Positions 41,448-49,291 of a stretch of 64,000 nt of DNA are shown piece by piece. The translations under genes were made by a program, and so were the position numbers. Numbering within the stretch: position 1 is the first letter of the stretch; each line of letters begins with the position of its first letter. The notes below the pieces were generated by a model. It did no database searches. It was not told where the DNA came from and saw only the letters and a program-made list of their open reading frames with translations. The stretch is from Caryophanales bacterium (lineage in GTDB: Bacteria; Bacillota; Bacilli; Exiguobacteriales; Exiguobacteriaceae), in contig CABJAC010000001.1 of assembly GCA_902363455.1 (NCBI GenBank), positions 248,001 through 312,000 on the forward strand. The letters run 5' to 3'.

Positions 41448-41957
41448 ATGAAACAAATTTTTGGACTTATTTTAACTGCTGCACTGACGATGAGCCTGGT
41501 CTCAGGTCCTTCATATAACACATCTGTAGAGGCGGCTACACCGACAGACGTTGACTGGTTAAAACAAGTCAAGACAAGTGCAGTGACAGCCAAATCCATC
41601 GATGGTAAAGTAAAACTAGAGCAAACCACATTGGCGCAAGTACATAAAGCGTACAAAGGGGAAAAAAATTCAACATGGTGTCAAAGCGGCAAAGGATTGA
41701 CCGCACCGAATCAAGCTGTCCATTACTGTTCGACATTCGGCGTCCCGGATCGTAAAGCAAAAGTATCTGCCGTCGTCTATAATCCCAAAAATATCAAGCG
41801 GACGATTTCTGTTCAAGAAGTAAAAAAAGCATATCCAACTGCAAAATTCGATAAAACTTTCAATTTGGCGACTGTTTCTGCAAAAGAGGTCAACATTTAT
41901 CTAAATTTAAATTCTGACCGTACACAAGTCATGTCAATTCTAGTAAAATATAACTAA
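41448..41957 (+). CDS. Small secreted protein, possibly YjgB/DUF4309-like
   Basis: 169 aa from ATG 41448 (AAGGGGGAAC ahead; an earlier start at 41409 has none). Signal peptide about 1-29 (MKQIFGLILTAALTMSLVSG), cleaved probably after VEA. Mature part: SIDGKVKLEQTTLAQVHKAY and later ISVQEVKKAYPTAKFDK look like two repeats of a KxK..(T/S)xxxVxKAY unit, as in DUF4309 (YjgB) proteins. Two cysteines (WCQSG and HYCSTF) may form a disulfide. Exported or wall-associated; function unknown. Single gene with its own terminator. Confidence 0.65.
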   Translation: MKQIFGLILTAALTMSLVSGPSYNTSVEAATPTDVDWLKQVKTSAVTAKSIDGKVKLEQTTLAQVHKAYKGEKNSTWCQSGKGLTAPNQAVHYCSTFGVPDRKAKVSAVVYNPKNIKRTISVQEVKKAYPTAKFDKTFNLATVSAKEVNIYLNLNSDRTQVMSILVKYN

Positions 41958-41962
41958 TGAAC

Positions 41963-41990
41963 AAAGGATGACCTTTTGGCCATCCTTTTT
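41963..41990 (+). terminator. Terminator of the secreted-protein gene
   Basis: AAAGGATG pairs with CATCCTTT around ACCTTTTGGC, ending in T5; it touches the 3' end of the convergent yktB gene. Confidence 0.85.
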
Positions 41991-42597
41991 ATTGAACCTT
42001 TTTATAGATCGGTACGAGTTGTTCGTAGGTATTTCGAATCAATTTTACTAAATCGTCGTGCGACATCGTAATGACTTGATCAGCAGAGACATGGCGACCG
42101 ACTAAAAATTCAGCTTTTTTAACATCACGGAACCGGATCAATCCACGTTCAAGACTTGATTGTTCAATGGGTGCTGCTTCTTTCTTCATATGATCATAAG
42201 AAATGACGAAGTCAGATGGTAGCGCATGTAACAGTTTTTGTTGATGCAACAGCTTTGCCGCGTACTGCGGTTTATTCGGGAGTTCGTAAATATAGGCAAG
42301 CCAGATGAACAGATGGTCGTCAAACAAGCCGACTTGAAAATGGGGATGCTTTTTGTAGCCGCGCTTATTCGGCGAAAAGGCCATCCAAGTGTCGTTCGGT
42401 GGATTTACTTTACGACGTGCATGTTGTGCAATGTGGACGTACATATCCTCTTCTGCATGAACAGTTAAATCCGGAGATACTTCGAGTCCGATTTGAGAAA
42501 ATACCGGTTGAATCCGTTCGCGAATGGCTTCCATCCGTTTTTCCAGTCCATCAATTTGAAACGTATCGAATGCTTCTTGTGTAAATTGTGTATTCAT
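41989..42597 (-). CDS. yktB: YktB family (DUF1054) protein
   Basis: 202 aa, the typical length. Recognised by FDTFQIDGLEKRMEAIRERI, HIAQHARRKVNPPNDTWMAF, SPNKRGYKKHPHFQVGLFDD and FIWLAYIYELPNK. B. subtilis YktB is a soluble protein of unknown function. Monocistronic, convergent with the secreted-protein gene. ATG at 42597 with GAGGTG ahead. Confidence 0.92.
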   Translation of the reverse strand: MNTQFTQEAFDTFQIDGLEKRMEAIRERIQPVFSQIGLEVSPDLTVHAEEDMYVHIAQHARRKVNPPNDTWMAFSPNKRGYKKHPHFQVGLFDDHLFIWLAYIYELPNKPQYAAKLLHQQKLLHALPSDFVISYDHMKKEAAPIEQSSLERGLIRFRDVKKAEFLVGRHVSADQVITMSHDDLVKLIRNTYEQLVPIYKKVQ

Positions 42598-42726
42598 TGA
42601 TTCATCACCTCAATCACTAGTGTAACAAATCAAAGCATTAAAAATAGACCTCAGTGCTCAAATGAATGATAATTAAATTGTGTTTTCCATATATATACAA
42701 AAGTGTTTTAGGAAGGGGAAGTCAAC

Positions 42727-44424
42727 GTGCGTCGTTTTCAACAATATCTCCTTCGGAGCTGGATTGTATTTTTCGTTGTCGTCATTGTAATCGATTTACT
42801 GGCGAAATCAAAAGATTACATGATTAGCATCGAGTTCTTTACCTTTGCGCTTGTAGTAGCGCTCGCCACGATTTTTGTGATTGATCCAGTTCGGAGACGG
42901 CATATGAGTTTTACATTCCATTTTGGATTTGTTCTTTTTACTTTTTTAACGTATGGATTACTTTCTGCTGTGTGTGTCGGACAAGTAACGATGTTGATTT
43001 ACCAGTTACGGAGTGTTCATACGGCAATTGGTCGAAGACGCATGTTACATAATTATCCGTTCAACGTGACGCTCGAATTACTATTGATTTTACCAGCCGG
43101 GCTTGCTTACAATGCGTTGGGTGGAACGCATGGTCCATCGTTCACCTTGTTTGAAAATATTGGACCGCTTCTCGTAATGGTCTTCATTCTGTGGGCGGTC
43201 TTGCTTTTCCAATATAAATTATCGAATTTTCTGTTGGGTGAAAATATTCCAAACAGTGTCATGCTTCCCTTGTTACGGTTTGAAGCAGTCGTCATTGCGG
43301 CAGAATTATTATTTGGAATCTTCAGTGCGTTGATGGTCCAAAATAACGGAAACAGCGGTCTAGTCATGACAGCGTTTGCGCTCTTCATCATCAAACGTTC
43401 ACTTGGAAGTTCCGTACAAGCAACCGATCGAATTGAGCACTGGGAACAAATCGAACGTCTGAAAGAAGCTGCCTGGAAAGACGGGGATGCTCAGTTCATC
43501 ATCGAGCGGTATCTCCGGCAGTTGAATCATTTTGTACGTCCTGATATCGCCTGGATCAAATTTGATTACGGTGACGACCATACGGTCTATTATTCGCTGA
43601 AAGATGGACGGAAATTAAAAGCCGATCATGTTCAGGGAATTATCATCGAAGAAATCATTGAAGAAAAAGAAGAAGTGTTATTGTATGGAATGCAACAGGA
43701 GTGGGATATCCGTTTATATGATTGTGTGCCGGAAGAGACGCAGTCCATTTTGTTCATCCAACCGGAAGCGACAGAAAAAATTAACTGTTCGTTATTCTTA
43801 GCTTCGGAAGCAAGCGGTGAATTCACAAAAGATTTTGGCTATGAGCTCTACCGGGCACTTCGTGTTCTCTCATGGGCAGTCGAACGGGCACAGGAACGTG
43901 AACGCCTGCTTACAGACAGCCGGACCGACGCAATGACCAAACTGCCGAACTATCGTGCCCTGCAAGAGTGGGGGGATCGCAGGATCCGCCAACGTGATTT
44001 GTATCCTTTCTCGGCGCTGATGATTGATTTGGATCATTTTAAACAGATTAATGATACGTATGGACATGAAGTCGGGGATGTCGTCTTGTTTGAAGTCGCC
44101 AAATTGTTGATGCAGGCAACACGGATCACCGATCTCGTCGCACGGTATGGAGGAGAAGAATTTGTTGTCTTACTGCCGAATACGGATCTCGAGGCGGCGC
44201 AAATCGTCGCAGAGCGTATTCGTGAAACGTTACATGCAAACCCGATTCAAGTGGAACAGGCGACGCTGCGCATTACAGCCAGTATCGGAATCGACACATT
44301 AAATGAGCTGGGTGATCTAGCAAGCCTGATCCGTAACGCGGACCGTGCGATGTATATCGGCGCGAAGTTCCAAGGGCGGGATCGTGTCGCCTCCTATAAG
44401 GAATGGAAAGAACGGGTGGTTTAA
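42727..44424 (+). CDS. Membrane diguanylate cyclase (GGDEF, with I-site)
   Basis: 565 aa, GTG start behind AGGAAGGGGAAG. Residues 1-225 hold about seven transmembrane segments with a membrane-sensor layout I cannot name; about 240-385 form a soluble GAF-like region; about 395-560 are GGDEF. Active site RYGGEEF with GGEEF at 475-479. The inhibitory I-site RxxD reads RITD at 466-469, five residues before. So it is probably an active c-di-GMP synthase with product inhibition. Terminator follows. Its counterpart, the MHYT-GGDEF-EAL protein, lies about 8 kb to the left. Confidence 0.9.
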   Translation: MRRFQQYLLRSWIVFFVVVIVIDLLAKSKDYMISIEFFTFALVVALATIFVIDPVRRRHMSFTFHFGFVLFTFLTYGLLSAVCVGQVTMLIYQLRSVHTAIGRRRMLHNYPFNVTLELLLILPAGLAYNALGGTHGPSFTLFENIGPLLVMVFILWAVLLFQYKLSNFLLGENIPNSVMLPLLRFEAVVIAAELLFGIFSALMVQNNGNSGLVMTAFALFIIKRSLGSSVQATDRIEHWEQIERLKEAAWKDGDAQFIIERYLRQLNHFVRPDIAWIKFDYGDDHTVYYSLKDGRKLKADHVQGIIIEEIIEEKEEVLLYGMQQEWDIRLYDCVPEETQSILFIQPEATEKINCSLFLASEASGEFTKDFGYELYRALRVLSWAVERAQERERLLTDSRTDAMTKLPNYRALQEWGDRRIRQRDLYPFSALMIDLDHFKQINDTYGHEVGDVVLFEVAKLLMQATRITDLVARYGGEEFVVLLPNTDLEAAQIVAERIRETLHANPIQVEQATLRITASIGIDTLNELGDLASLIRNADRAMYIGAKFQGRDRVASYKEWKERVV

Positions 44425-44430
44425 GTCGGA

Positions 44431-44463
44431 AGAACTGTCGAGACAATCGACGGTTCTTTTTTA
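44431..44463 (+). terminator. Terminator of the diguanylate cyclase gene
   Basis: AGAACTGTCG pairs with CGACGGTTCT around AGACAAT, followed by T6. Confidence 0.85.
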
Positions 44464-44492
44464 GTTGGAGAGAAAGGACGTTTTGAAAACGT

Positions 44493-44527
44493 AAAAAAAG
44501 CCTCATTCGAGAAGAATCGAGGCTTTC
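44493..44527 (-). terminator. Terminator of the HNH-repeat protein gene
   Basis: Read leftwards, AAAGCCTCGATTC pairs with GAATGAGGCTTT around TTCTC, followed by a T run. Confidence 0.85.
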
Positions 44528-44570
44528 TAAATATTCCTATATTTTAAAATAAAAAATAAGTTCTCGATGA

Positions 44571-45215
44571 TTACGCTTGTTTACTTAGACGAATTTCACT
44601 TTCGATCGCATGGATCGCTGCCGACCAAGAGCCGTAACGATGTAATAAAGCTTTTGTCGAAGGTTTGTTGTTACGTTTTGCCCATTCCCGGTAAGCTTCG
44701 AATGAGAGAGAGAAGCCGACTTCTTCAATCGCTTGACGAAGTGAAGCTGCGAGTTCTGCTTTGGAATAGGTGACACTTGCTTCTAATCCAGCAGCCGTAC
44801 AGGCATCGTGCCAAGATCCGAACATCTTCACGATATGATAATGACTCGGAGCATGATGAACCGATTTACGCCAGATTTGATATTTCTTTAATGTAATCGT
44901 CGAACCGACATCTTGGGCATACCGGTGGAACGACTTTAAAATTTCGTCTTTTGTATATTTTGGAGCACGCTCCAATTCTTCCGGCTGTTGGTCAATATGC
45001 CATTCGTATCCGGCTGCAGAGAGAGCTTCCGGCCAAGAACCGAATTGACGAATAATCGTCTCCGGTTGGGGCCAACCGTGTTCGATGGCATAACGACGGT
45101 AAATCGTCCGACGGGGACGATCTTGAATCAGCTCGCCTAATGCTTGGATGGCTTGAATCATTTCAAGCTGTTCTTCTGTCCATAGTTGCTGACTCGTGAG
45201 TACACGTTGTTTCAA
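44571..45215 (-). CDS. HNH-repeat (homing-endonuclease-associated repeat) protein without nuclease domain
   Basis: 214 aa from the TTG at 45215, 8 nt after AAGGAGG; an upstream ATG at 45287 has no such site. Three tandem units of about 55-60 residues each end in a FGSW/YGSW motif: IIRQFGSWPEALSAAGYEW, IVKMFGSWHDACTAAGLEA, LLHRYGSWSAAIHAIESE. Each has the pattern Y..W......PS...I...FGSW..A..AAG of the HNH_repeat (DNA-binding helix-turn-helix type) often found near HNH endonucleases. No HNH motif is present. Possible DNA-binding role; unproven. Monocistronic. Confidence 0.7.
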   Translation of the reverse strand: MKQRVLTSQQLWTEEQLEMIQAIQALGELIQDRPRRTIYRRYAIEHGWPQPETIIRQFGSWPEALSAAGYEWHIDQQPEELERAPKYTKDEILKSFHRYAQDVGSTITLKKYQIWRKSVHHAPSHYHIVKMFGSWHDACTAAGLEASVTYSKAELAASLRQAIEEVGFSLSFEAYREWAKRNNKPSTKALLHRYGSWSAAIHAIESEIRLSKQA

Positions 45216-45438
45216 GAGTGAGTCCTCCTTCCTAGTCCATTCATGATAGTTTGAGGCAAAAGTCCTCTGTATAGAATATATCGGCACATTTCCATTAATT
45301 ATGAGTATTTAACGTGAAATATTGTAAATAAAGTAGAAATTTATCTTCAGCTAAGTATAAATAAAAGTAATTCAAATGAAAACAGAATGTTACCAATTTT
45401 TAATGATCTACCAAAAAACAGTACATTTGTCTCATATG
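45216..45438. other. Gene-free AT-rich stretch
   Basis: Between the HNH-repeat gene and the OppA terminator. AT-rich; no gene, repeat or clear hairpin seen. Presumably carries the promoter of the leftward HNH-repeat gene. Confidence 0.4.
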
Positions 45439-45476
45439 GAAAAAAAGACCAGACGCGCACTTGGCGGTCTGGTCTG
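45439..45476 (-). terminator. Terminator of the oppA-like gene
   Basis: Read leftwards, AGACCAGAC pairs with GTCTGGTCT, followed by TTTTTTT. Confidence 0.9.
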
Positions 45477-45485
45477 AAGTCCTGC

Positions 45486-47135
45486 TTATTTACCTTCGAT
45501 GTATGTCCATTTGAACGATGTATCTGCACCGACTTTGTGGTTGACGATTCCTTTAACGTAAGGTTTACGTAGGAGAGAAGCACCACGTTGATACATGACA
45601 GAGATCGCTTGATCGTCTTCAAGCAAGACTTTCTCCGCATCTTTCAGTGACTGCCAACGTTTTGCGGCATCTGTTTCTTTCATCGCCGATTTGATGAGTG
45701 AATCGTACTTGTCGCTTGAGTACTTACCACGGTTGTAAGGTCCATCCGTCATCCACATGTCGAGGAAAGTCATCGGATCCTGGTAGTCAGGTCCCCAGCC
45801 GGCGAATGAAAGCTCAAACTGACCTTTAGACTCGAGGTCCAATTTGTTTTTGAACGGTTGCTGCTTGATTGTGACTTCGAGACCCGGTAGGTTTTTCTCC
45901 CACTCGCCTTTGAGGAACTCGGAGATTTTCTTCGAGTTGTCGTCATCATACGAGAGCAGTTCAAGTTTGACTGTTTTCTTGCCGACGTCTTTCAGACCTT
46001 TCTCGAACGAAGCTTTTGCTGATGAAGCGTCGAATGAGCCGAATCCTTCGTTGCCGTCACGGAAGTCTTTTCCGTCCGGACCTTTTGCGAATTCTTTAGG
46101 TACATAGTAGTACGCAGGGATTGATCCGTTGTTCAAAAGGACTGCTGCCATCTGCTCTTTGTCGTAACCAGAATCGATTGCTTTTCGGATGTCTTTGTTT
46201 TTGAGCAATTCATTTTTGAAGTTCATTTGGATGTAGTACATCGAAGCATCAAGACGTGTGTCGAACTCATCACTGTCTTTGTATTGATCGACGAACTCAC
46301 TTGTCAGACCGACTGTGTCGATGTCGCCTTTTTCATAGAGGTTGACTGAAGTCGAGACTTCTTTGACGACCTTGTAGTTCACTTCTTCGAGTTTAACCGT
46401 GTCGGCATCCCAGTACTGATCGTTTTTCTTGTAGCTCCAGCCGACTTCCGTTTTCCAGTCCGTGAGTTGGAACGGTCCGTTGTAGAGGAAGTTTTCCGGA
46501 TTTGTCGCAAAGTCTTTTCCTTTTTCTTCGACGAATTCTTGTTTAAGCGGCATGAATGAACCAAAGCCTGTCAATGCTTTGAAATACTCTGCAGGTTGTG
46601 TCAATTTGACTTCAAGTGTTTTGTCGTCAACTGCTTTGACGCCGACATCATCCGCTTTTCCTTTTCCTGTGTTATATCCTTCCGCTCCATCGATGATATA
46701 CATGATGTACGCATATTGTGATCCGCTTTTCGGATCAAGAACGCGTTTCCACGCATATTCGAAGTCTTTTGCCGTGACGTCGCTGCCGTCCGACCATTTT
46801 GAATCACGTAATTTGAATGTGTATGTAAGACCATCTTCAGAGACGTCTACACTCTCCGCAACACCTGGTGTCGGCTCTTGTTTTTCGTCAAGACGGAACA
46901 GACCTTCCTGCACGTTGTTTAATACGGTGAACGAAACGGAGTCCGTTGCGACAGTCGGGCTGAGTGCCGGGATGTCTGAACCACTCGTCAGGTTGAGGAC
47001 CTGTTTGTCCGACGCCTTTTTCGTGTCTTTCGAACCTGAAGTATCTTTTGAATCGTCTGTAGAAGAACAAGCAGCAAGACTTGATCCGGCGATAGCTAGA
47101 GCACCAACGAGTGCAAGTGTTTTTTTCTTTTTCAT
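45486..47135 (-). CDS. Oligopeptide-binding lipoprotein of an ABC importer (OppA/DppE type)
   Basis: 549 aa. Signal MKKKKTLALVGALAIAGSS with lipobox LAAC. SBP_bac_5 family: LTSGSDIPALSPTVATDS, NVQEGLFRLDE, YTFKLRDSKWSDGSDVTAKD, DIRKAIDSGYDKEQMA, ELSFAGWGPDYQDPMTFLDM. This is the usual OppA architecture. It is a stand-alone gene, with no permease or ATPase beside it, so it probably feeds a transporter encoded elsewhere. A CodY-like box lies about 150 bp upstream. Strong RBS GGGAGGG. Confidence 0.92.
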   Translation of the reverse strand: MKKKKTLALVGALAIAGSSLAACSSTDDSKDTSGSKDTKKASDKQVLNLTSGSDIPALSPTVATDSVSFTVLNNVQEGLFRLDEKQEPTPGVAESVDVSEDGLTYTFKLRDSKWSDGSDVTAKDFEYAWKRVLDPKSGSQYAYIMYIIDGAEGYNTGKGKADDVGVKAVDDKTLEVKLTQPAEYFKALTGFGSFMPLKQEFVEEKGKDFATNPENFLYNGPFQLTDWKTEVGWSYKKNDQYWDADTVKLEEVNYKVVKEVSTSVNLYEKGDIDTVGLTSEFVDQYKDSDEFDTRLDASMYYIQMNFKNELLKNKDIRKAIDSGYDKEQMAAVLLNNGSIPAYYYVPKEFAKGPDGKDFRDGNEGFGSFDASSAKASFEKGLKDVGKKTVKLELLSYDDDNSKKISEFLKGEWEKNLPGLEVTIKQQPFKNKLDLESKGQFELSFAGWGPDYQDPMTFLDMWMTDGPYNRGKYSSDKYDSLIKSAMKETDAAKRWQSLKDAEKVLLEDDQAISVMYQRGASLLRKPYVKGIVNHKVGADTSFKWTYIEGK

Positions 47136-47289
47136 AATAATAAGTTCCCTCCCAAGAATGAATATATATGATAAAAAAATGAGTACCGATTAGAATAGCG
47201 ATCCGGTGTCCTATAAAAAATAAGAGGGGTCATCGCCTTTTATTTGTTGAAGGAAAGCACCGGATCAACTTGTTACCAATAATAAATAC

Positions 47290-47304
47290 AATATTCAGAA
47301 AAAT
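47290..47304. promoter_or_regulatory. CodY-like box upstream of the oppA-like gene
   Basis: AATATTCAGAAAAAT matches the CodY consensus AATTTTCWGAAAATT with two mismatches. It is about 150 bp from the start codon, a region otherwise AT-rich and gene-free (47136-47416). Low-to-moderate support. Confidence 0.35.
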
Positions 47305-47416
47305 CAATAGCTTATTTTCAGATTATTTCAAAATCATTAAATTTTTGTGTGTTATCAACGTTTTTTTTGTAAAAATATTTTTTCGCGAGAGGATAATACT
47401 GGGAGGTCAACCTGAT

Positions 47417-47462
47417 AATCAAACAAAGACACGCTGCGTTAGCGGCGTGTCTTTGTTTGATT
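47417..47462. terminator. Long perfect inverted repeat overlapping the bcp stop
   Basis: An 18-bp perfect stem, AATCAAACAAAGACACGC with GCGTGTCTTTGTTTGATT, plus an inner CTGC/GCGG. Its right end includes two bases of the bcp stop codon. Works as a terminator in either direction despite modest T tracts. Confidence 0.7.
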
Positions 47463-47910
47463 AATCGATCGAGTCGAGGAAGGAAAGGGCTTCTGCGACG
47501 TGGTCTTTGACTTTAACGGAACGCCACTCATGCATCAATTCACCGGATTCATTGATTAAAAAAGTAGAACGAACGATTCCATAATATTCCTTACCATAAT
47601 TCTTTTTCACTTGCCACACGCCATACTGTTCACAAACGGTATGGTCAACATCGGATAATAATTCGAAGGGTAGTTCATATTTTGAAATAAAATTCTGGTG
47701 CCGTTTTTGACTGTCGGCCGAAATGCCGAGGATCACAGTATTTTTTGCTGCAAAGGCTTCTGTTGCATCCCGGAAGTCACAGGCTTCCGTCGTACAACCC
47801 GGTGTCGAGTCTTTCGGGTAAAAGTAGACGACCACTTTTTTCCCACGGAAATCACTTAGTGAAATCATCTCTCCCTGCGCATTGGGCAGTGTAAAATCAA
47901 GCGTACTCAT
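47461..47910 (-). CDS. bcp: Bcp/PrxQ thioredoxin-dependent peroxiredoxin
   Basis: 149 aa. Motif YFYPKDSTPGCTTEACDF has peroxidatic Cys39 and resolving Cys44, five residues apart as in the BCP alpha class; Pro-x3-Thr-x2-Cys is intact. Ends with the conserved YYGIVRSTFLINESG region. Reduces hydroperoxides with thioredoxin in the cytoplasm. A lipoprotein gene ends 12 nt upstream, so the two may be one transcript. Confidence 0.95.
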   Translation of the reverse strand: MSTLDFTLPNAQGEMISLSDFRGKKVVVYFYPKDSTPGCTTEACDFRDATEAFAAKNTVILGISADSQKRHQNFISKYELPFELLSDVDHTVCEQYGVWQVKKNYGKEYYGIVRSTFLINESGELMHEWRSVKVKDHVAEALSFLDSID

Positions 47911-47922
47911 GTGTAGTCCTCC

Positions 47923-48765
47923 TCAACCGAGTTCCATATTTAACTGATCGGCGTATTTTTCAAGTTTCTTCTGTAAACTTTCTTTTAAAGGATCAAGGGC
48001 AATCAAATATTTTTCATAATCCGTACCAGCCTCAGCTGTTTTCGTCAGCAGAGCCTGTTCCTCCCGATACCAGTCGGCATAATCTTTATAATAGTCGACG
48101 AGCGTCTCCGGATTGCCCTTATTCCCAAGAGCAGGACCGTAAATCATCAAGATGTTACTGTTCATCTCAAGCGCCATGTAGTCCGTTTGGGCATTGACCC
48201 GCGTGAAGACCTCATCTTGCTCGTCTTCCTTCGTATTCCCGACCGCTTCCGCTGCTTTGGCATTGACGCCGTATTCATCGGCATTAAAGGAATCAAACAA
48301 CGAAGCAAGTGTCGTGAAGACTTTCGGTTCAAATGTCGTCGGAACAATGACAATCTTCCATTCGCCGTTCTGTTTCAAGAATAGTTTTGACGCCCGATTC
48401 GGGAGGGGAGAGCCGTCCTTGCCGTTAAATTCATGGATGACGTAGGCGACATCACCTTCTTGAAAACTTTTAATGACCTTCCCCGGCTGGATGTTTAAAT
48501 TTTTAGCACCCAGCATGGCAGGACGCAACAATTTCTCATCGCCTGAGTATTCGATTTCAGCGAGGTCCTTCGCATCCGCTGTTCCGGATTGTCCAACGGT
48601 CTGCTGATAGGTCTTGTACACCTTCAGAACATCTTGGTCCGCCTGCTTCGATTGTTTCGTTTCTGTTGACTTCGGGGATTCAGTATCAGTAGACGGAGCA
48701 GAATCGTTTCCACATCCGACGAGGATGATACTCGTTGACGCGAGTACCGTCAATAATCGTTTCAT
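47923..48765 (-). CDS. Lipoprotein of unknown function
   Basis: 280 aa. Signal peptide with lipobox LVGC (MKRLLTVLASTSIILVGC), then a Ser/Thr/Lys-rich linker (SAPSTDTESPKSTETKQS), then a globular part that looks like an NTF2-like fold in the middle (YVIHEFNGKDG, LFLKQNGEWKIVIVP) and a helical end (ESLQKKLEKYADQLNMELG). I do not recognise a named family. Lies 12 nt upstream of bcp and is probably co-transcribed with it, but no functional link follows. Confidence 0.75.
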   Translation of the reverse strand: MKRLLTVLASTSIILVGCGNDSAPSTDTESPKSTETKQSKQADQDVLKVYKTYQQTVGQSGTADAKDLAEIEYSGDEKLLRPAMLGAKNLNIQPGKVIKSFQEGDVAYVIHEFNGKDGSPLPNRASKLFLKQNGEWKIVIVPTTFEPKVFTTLASLFDSFNADEYGVNAKAAEAVGNTKEDEQDEVFTRVNAQTDYMALEMNSNILMIYGPALGNKGNPETLVDYYKDYADWYREEQALLTKTAEAGTDYEKYLIALDPLKESLQKKLEKYADQLNMELG

Positions 48766-48877
48766 GTTTCAATTCCTCCTATATGAACAACATCAAGCAT
48801 CTATGTCTTCACCATACAGGAAATTCGCTTTTTTGAGTAGGGAATAGGTACACTAACGTAAAGGAGAGTGGTTCAAG

Positions 48878-49162
48878 ATGAAAATTCACGTAACAGACGA
48901 GGCATTACAATACTTCAAAGAAGAGATGGAAGCAAAAGAAGGCGATACGATCCGCTTTTTCGCCAAATACGGCGGATCAACTGATCTGACACAAGGGTTC
49001 TCAGTCGGAGTCCACATGGAAGCCGTTGACCGGGCGGCGGTCGAGGAAGTCGTCGACGGGATTCATTTCGTCGTTTCCGATCAGGACGACTGGCTGTTTC
49101 AAGGGCAGGACGTTGAAGTATCTGTCCAAAATGAGGAAATCGTCTTTTCCCAAGCGAAGTAA
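48878..49162 (+). CDS. YneR-like HesB-family protein
   Basis: 94 aa, of the HesB-like fold but without the three cysteines of A-type Fe-S carriers (MKIHVTDEALQYFKEEM, FFAKYGGSTDLTQGFSVGVH, HFVVSDQDDWLFQGQDVEV). This matches the YneR branch of the Bacillus group. Function unknown; without cysteines a classical Fe-S transfer role is unlikely. Strong AAAGGAGAG precedes ATG 48878. Confidence 0.88.
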   Translation: MKIHVTDEALQYFKEEMEAKEGDTIRFFAKYGGSTDLTQGFSVGVHMEAVDRAAVEEVVDGIHFVVSDQDDWLFQGQDVEVSVQNEEIVFSQAK

Positions 49163-49218
49163 AAACAGAGGATGAAGAGGACCGAAGTGGTCTTCTTCAT
49201 TTTTTTGTCTAGAATAAT

Positions 49219-49232
49219 TGTAAGCGGCGACA
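49219..49232 (+). promoter_or_regulatory. cre-like site upstream of rocA
   Basis: TGTAAGCGGCGACA matches TGWAANCGNTNWCA with one mismatch (C for the T at position 10). It sits just upstream of a TACAAT -10-like element near 49240 and about 60 nt before the rocA start. Consistent with catabolite repression. Confidence 0.45.
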
Positions 49233-49291
49233 TGCTTCTGTACAATGGAGAATGTAAGCGATTAAAAGCAAGTATAAAAGGGGGAATAGAG

